Made by a program: the position numbers and the translations under genes. From Pholiota molesta (lineage: Eukaryota; Basidiomycota; Agaricomycetes; Agaricales; Strophariaceae): a DNA stretch of 64,000 nt. The stretch is from positions 310,001 to 374,000 of the forward strand of contig JACGCK010000016.1 in assembly GCA_014925825.1 (NCBI GenBank). The letters run 5' to 3'. The notes under the pieces are model-generated. The model saw nothing but the letters and a program-made list of their open reading frames with translations. It ran no database searches and was not told the origin of the DNA. How positions within the stretch are numbered: the first letter of the stretch is position 1; every line of letters starts with the position of its first letter. Of the stretch, positions 59,659 to 64,000 are shown in pieces.

Positions 59659-60881
59659 TTATCGACCCAACAGCACACTGCTCAGTATACCGATCGCAAA
59701 TGCGCCCGCTCCCATAGCTGCCATCTCTAACTGCCGATGCGAAACCTGCCATGATAGGACATTGACGCCAGAGACAGGTTCTTGAGCCCCTGTTATAGGA
59801 TATGGTTGTGGTTGCAGTTCCGATGCGGGTTCCGTCTTTCTTACGAATTCCTCCTTCAGCGACTCTATCAACGTTGCTTGTTGAACGATCTGCTGGCTGA
59901 TCGACTGCATACTAGCAGCCAGTCGTGCTTCATTCTCCTCGCTCAACTCCTCTATTTTGCGCTCAAACGTTTGGGCCAGACGTCTCCGTTTCCATGGTTC
60001 CACGACGATAATTGCTATGATGAAAACGAGCATGTTCAGGCCAAGCGCCGCGAGGGATCCATATGTTGACGCGCTACGAATCTTGTCTGACCATACTTGT
60101 TCTTCGTGGTAACGCGCTAGAATGGCGCGCAACAGTTGGCTGAACTCCTTGTCAACAGCGGCCTCGGTCTCGTCGGCAGCCACCTTTGCACGCGCTTCTT
60201 CCTGTTCGTAATATGATCCCGTTTAACGAGCGTCGTAAATCGACCGACATCGCTGTCGTCCCAAGTCGATTTTCGGCTCAGGAGATCGTTGACTTCGCGT
60301 TGGGAATCGGATCTCTGAGCAACAGCTTTTGCGAGTGCTTGCTTCGCTGTTTTGGACGCTTCACGCGCAGCATTTATCCGCTCCTCTACGTTGTAGAATA
60401 TTTCAGTACATTTTGTAATGTAAAGGATCAAAATTTGCATGCCTTGTGCCACTATACCGCGCTTCAAAACTTCAATTTCTTCATAACCCGTCACTCGATT
60501 GAGCTCTGAACCCAATTGAGAGAATGTAGCCTTCGATGATGCCGTGAAGTCATCTGCTTTATTCCGAAGAGCAATGGCTGCTTGCTCAGTCCAAGAACGA
60601 ATACGTTGCTTCACAAGGTCTATGTCATAGGCAGTAAGCGGTTCGGGGGTGACGGAAGGCCCAGGCTTTGAGGATGAGCTGGCATCGGAGTGGGTCGGAA
60701 GAGGTGATTTCGTTCGAACATCCTCTGTGACGGTAGTTGGTGGAATGTGAGTATTTTGCGGCTCTGTGGCTTTCTCCTCTTTATTAGTGTTAACTTGTAT
60801 TGGCCGTTGCGCGTTCCATACTGGAGAGAACGTCGAGAATTGGCGAAGGAGGAATGGCCTCGAGAATGGTCTCCTCAGCAT
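59659..60881 (-). CDS. SHE9: SHE9/MDM33 mitochondrial inner-membrane protein
   Basis: ATG 60879-60881 begins MLRRPFSRPFLLRQFSTFSP, a strong mitochondrial presequence. A low-complexity segment is followed by the She9/Mdm33 coiled-coil region: SELNRVTGYEEIEVLKRGIVAQ, EERINAAREASKTAKQALA, SQREVNDLLSRKSTWDDSDVGRFTTLVKRDHI. Then come YGSLAALGLNMLVFIIAIIVVEPWKR (membrane segment) and a C-terminal AMGAGAFAIGILSSVLLGR (second membrane segment, TAA 59659-59661). A 57-base stretch (60386-60442) between VAQ and EER looks like a GC-AG intron. One base (in a CC pair) seems missing near 60207, where ITEQEEARAKV changes frame. Family knowledge: Mdm33 keeps mitochondria tubular and influences inner-membrane fission; both its ends face the matrix. 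Confidence 0.85.
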
Positions 60882-61232
60882 AGCAGAAGACCCTTCATTT
60901 ATTGATCGCCAGGTCCACTGACGCACCGCTCGGCATACACGTGATCGTAAGCATGACTTCAACTTTAAGCGCCCTATCTTACTATTAGATTAGTATCTTG
61001 AACGCCCTCCTTCAAACAAGAGGTTCATTGCGGAATTCATTTAACGAGTTCCAGGTGCTCTAAGTAGTCATAATCCCTTGGTTAATTTAATCAAAAAAAT
61101 ACAGTAAATATAAAGATGCATCTACTGAAAATAAATTGTTGAAACATGAGATAAGAATCAAGACCTAAAAAGGTCTGCAATAAACGAGAGGAAAAGTCAT
61201 CGCTGGTCATATACTCTATGTCTAACAAATAT
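60882..61232. other. Intergenic region
   Basis: AT-rich spacer between the SHE9 start and the CPR stop. No feature recognised. Confidence 0.5.
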
Positions 61233-63593
61233 TTAACTCCACACGTCCAGCATTAACCTCGAGCGCTCCTTCAATAGCTTGATCTCAGCAGCACCCTCCA
61301 CCTCTGCAGAACCGCCCTTAGCCTCGCCTAGGATCTTGGCGAGGACCTCCTCCACTTGCTTGCTCATGCTCTTGGCTTCACCGCAGATGTAAACATAGCC
61401 CTTTCCGTTAAGAATAGCATCGGCGATGTGCTCCCTGTCGTCCCAAATCAGGTCTTGAACGTAGATCTTGCTTCCGTCGGGCTTGTAATTTTGGCGCGAG
61501 AAGGCACAATGCAGCTTGAATTTGCCCTTCAGCTCAGCTTCATACTGAGGCCACTCTTCCTTATACAGGAAGTCTTCATCTTCCCTGCGGCAACCGTAGA
61601 ACAGAGAAATGCGTCCCCAGTCAGCGAGAGCGTCAGGTCCGTTCTTTTCGATAGAACGCCGAGCAAGAGCAACACGCTCCTGGACGAAACCACGGAAAGG
61701 TGCGACACCCTATGTGAGAAGCAAAACATCAATGTCAAGGAGATAATGGCAGAATCGGATATTAATACGCACAGTGCCGGGACCAATCATGATAACCGGG
61801 CTCTTAGGGTTGGTCGGAAGCCTGAAAGTCGACCGCCTAACGTGGATAGGAGCCTTGTAATGAGTCTCGGTCTTGTATGCACCGCGAGGCCCTTCAATAA
61901 GATAAGCTGGAATAGCAACGCGTTCTTCACCATCGGCCTTGACGAGAGGGACAGGTTCGCCATTAGATGCGTGTTTGAGATTGAGCAAGAAGTTAGATCC
62001 AACACCATAGACCCATTTATGGGGAACGGGCTCTGACGGAACATTCTCATATTTGAGAACGACAGCGGTAGCGTGAATAGAGTTGGGATGGAGCTTAGGA
62101 CTGGACGAAATGGAGTAGTAGCGAGGTTGTAGGCGGGGAATAGCGGATACGATGATATCAAATGGAATGGACCATTTGGTGGTATTTTCCGGTGTGGGTA
62201 ACGCTTTTATGTCATTGCCAGCTGCCAATTGTAGGATTTCGCCGAGTTTTAGGCAGCCATCGTGGACGACTCTGTGGTATTCTTCCTTGTCAGTATTAAG
62301 ATTCTTGAGGTATGCTTCCGCTTCGGGTGTAGGAGCGAATTTAGACATTGTGCCAAGTATCTGACGACCAGCGACGGCGCTGATGTCGATATAGTGACGA
62401 AGAACAGTGCCATAGGTAGTAGGAACGGGAAAGGAACTTTGGCGAGAGCGGGGTCCAAGGATTCAATGCCAATGACCGCGTCACGCTTGTCATGTAGACC
62501 CAGAATGCAAAGGAGACGCTCTACTTCCACGTCGGGGTTCAAGGGCCACAAACCGACATGGTCACCATGTTGGTAAGTGATACCAGATCCATCAGTATTG
62601 AATTCGATATGAACACAGTTGCGATCCGCATGGGAAGCAAAGAGTTCTCGGGCACGTTAATAGGCGCAGCGTACGGGTTCTTTGCGTCATGGATACCCTT
62701 TGTTTTGGTCAAAGCCCGTGCAGAATACTCGCCTGGATATCTGATAGAGAAGAATAGCGAATGTAAAAGGATTGCGCGACATACCAAGGTAAACCTTCTC
62801 CGGTGGGTGGGACTCCAATTCAGAAACAACAAAGTCTGCGGAATCTCCGCCCTGACCTTCTTCGACACCCATGGCGGTGGCAAATGCCTCCCACATTCCA
62901 TCCTTCCATTCCAGATAATCTTCTTCCATGCTCTTATCGTCGTCACCTTCGCCTCGTTCACCAATGCGAATAGCGCCTAGTTTTGTCAAAATGTTATCGA
63001 CATTCCTGCCAATGAGGTTGTAATGCTCATAAGTTTTGTTGCCAAGACCGAAAACGACATATTTGAGACCCTCGAGCTTGCGCTCGCCGCCGCTGAACTC
63101 AAAGGAATCGTCCTGAAGGTTCTGCATAAGCTGTACGGAGTTATCGGTGGGCTCTCCCTCGCCATAGGTAGCCATGACGAAAAAGGCAGCGCAATCTTCT
63201 GGGAGCTGGTCAAGATTCTCAAAGTCATACTCTTCGGGATCGCAGACGAGGGACGCAAGACCAAATTTCTGTTTGGCTTCCTTGGCGAGACGAATGGCGT
63301 ACTCCTCAGCAGTACCGGTTTGCGAGCCGTAAAAGATCACAAGGCGCTTTTTCTGGGGAGAATCGAGTGTAAATATGAATGAACTCACATGTGAAATGAG
63401 CAGGAGCACTTACAGCCTCTTTCATTTTTGCGATGAAATCACGAGGATTGCCAGAACCATTGGCGACTTTCGATGTGGAGACGACGGTAGCTTTGGGTTT
63501 TGACGCAGCAAAGAGCTGGTCACGGAAGAGGTAGAGAGCGGCAAGAACAACACCAACCGCGAGAATGACCACGTCCGACGACGACGAAGCCAT
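61233..63593 (-). CDS. NCP1: NADPH-cytochrome P450 reductase (CPR)
   Basis: ATG 63591-63593 begins MASSSSDVVILAVGVVLAAL, an N-terminal ER membrane anchor. The FMN domain follows: RLVIFYGSQTGTAEEYAIRL, FFVMATYGEGEPTDNS, FGLGNKTYEHYN. Then come the linking and FAD domains (YQHGDHVGLWPLNPD, PRLQPRYYSISSSP) and the NADPH domain ([52 protein letters not shown]), ending SRLMLDVWS (TAA 61233-61235). The C-terminal aromatic residue is Trp, as usual for CPR. Another in-frame ATG at 63656 would add 21 residues before the anchor and is less likely. Single bases seem missing near 62431 and 62653, each repaired in a short run. Family knowledge: CPR passes electrons from NADPH to microsomal P450s, including sterol 14-demethylase. 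Confidence 0.92.
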
Positions 63594-64000
63594 TGAGAGA
63601 TATGCTAGAGGGAAAGGAAACGCTGGAGAAAAGGTGGTACGATTGGGATCTGACATTGCAAGAGACGGTGTGAGGGAATAATACCAGTGTGGACAAGCCG
63701 ACCAGCTGTCTTATGTTGTAGCCAGCAGTTATTGGGCTGCGGACAGGCTTCGTCGGACGAAAGAACGAGGAGAGAGGTAAGCGGTATAAGAACAAGCTTG
63801 GACGTGGCGCTGCACTCGGAGTCTGTCGTCGCATCATGTTTGGTCCCATATGATAATGTAATGCTTTCAGAGTCAGCTCCCTCTTCCGGTTCTCAGCTCA
63901 GCTCTACTCAAATAAACGTCTAACTGAGTCACTCTATGACGCTGCGAGGCCTTTCTTTCTGCCATATCCAGACCCCATATCCACCTGGGACCGCCTGGTG
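63594..64000. other. Upstream flank of CPR
   Basis: No gene is supported to the end of the window. Open frames on both strands carry no recognised domain. Confidence 0.45.

Overview
The window looks like nuclear DNA of a mushroom-forming basidiomycete (Agaricomycete-like). Genes are dense, lie on both strands and are cut by many short introns of about 50-80 nt with GT...AG ends. The protein set is fungal: DUG2, MON1, VNX1-type antiporter, SHE9/MDM33, mS41/FYV4, a SNIP1-type FHA protein, DDB1 and a YPD1-type HPt protein. No tRNA, rRNA or CRISPR array was recognised. The species cannot be named from sequence alone.

Layout. 1-7,060 is the accessory part. A multi-exon minus-strand gene (72-6,025) joins an N-terminal Ulp1-type protease, zinc-finger-like cysteine clusters and an RNase-H-fold transposase resembling the P-element/THAP9 type. 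Behind it lie AAATCCGCA-containing repeats and three 81-bp tandem repeats. 7,317-21,000 holds an FHA splicing-associated protein, a C2H2 zinc-finger protein, mitoribosomal mS41, MON1, a BTB/POZ protein, a zinc alcohol dehydrogenase and a secreted GH43 arabinanase. 21,246-29,497 holds DUG2, an acidic protein with several SUMO-interacting-motif-like segments, and a CLYBL-like lyase. 30,036-44,190 holds a PRP2/DHX16-type DEAH helicase, a short-chain dehydrogenase, a small unknown gene, a class III CoA-transferase, the HPt protein and a CHL1/DDX11-type helicase. 44,815-63,593 holds a conserved Ser-rich protein, the VNX1-like antiporter, DDB1, a DPB3/POLE4-like histone-fold protein, a HIT protein, a SAM methyltransferase with an apparent 4-nt exon, SHE9/MDM33 and NADPH-cytochrome P450 reductase.

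Most genes are independent housekeeping loci, with no obvious biosynthetic cluster. A loose functional group is visible on the genome-maintenance side (CHL1-like helicase, DPB3-like subunit, DDB1), and the first two have ACGCGT boxes just upstream.

Reading frames of seven genes (PRP2, CHL1, CoA-transferase, SDR, SHE9, CPR, perhaps the SIM protein) are broken by isolated one-base losses, mostly in short homopolymers. Because these sit in conserved and partly essential genes, I read them as probable residual long-read sequencing errors rather than pseudogenes. Gene ends were chosen by translating across splice junctions by eye; exact exon borders remain approximate unless stated.
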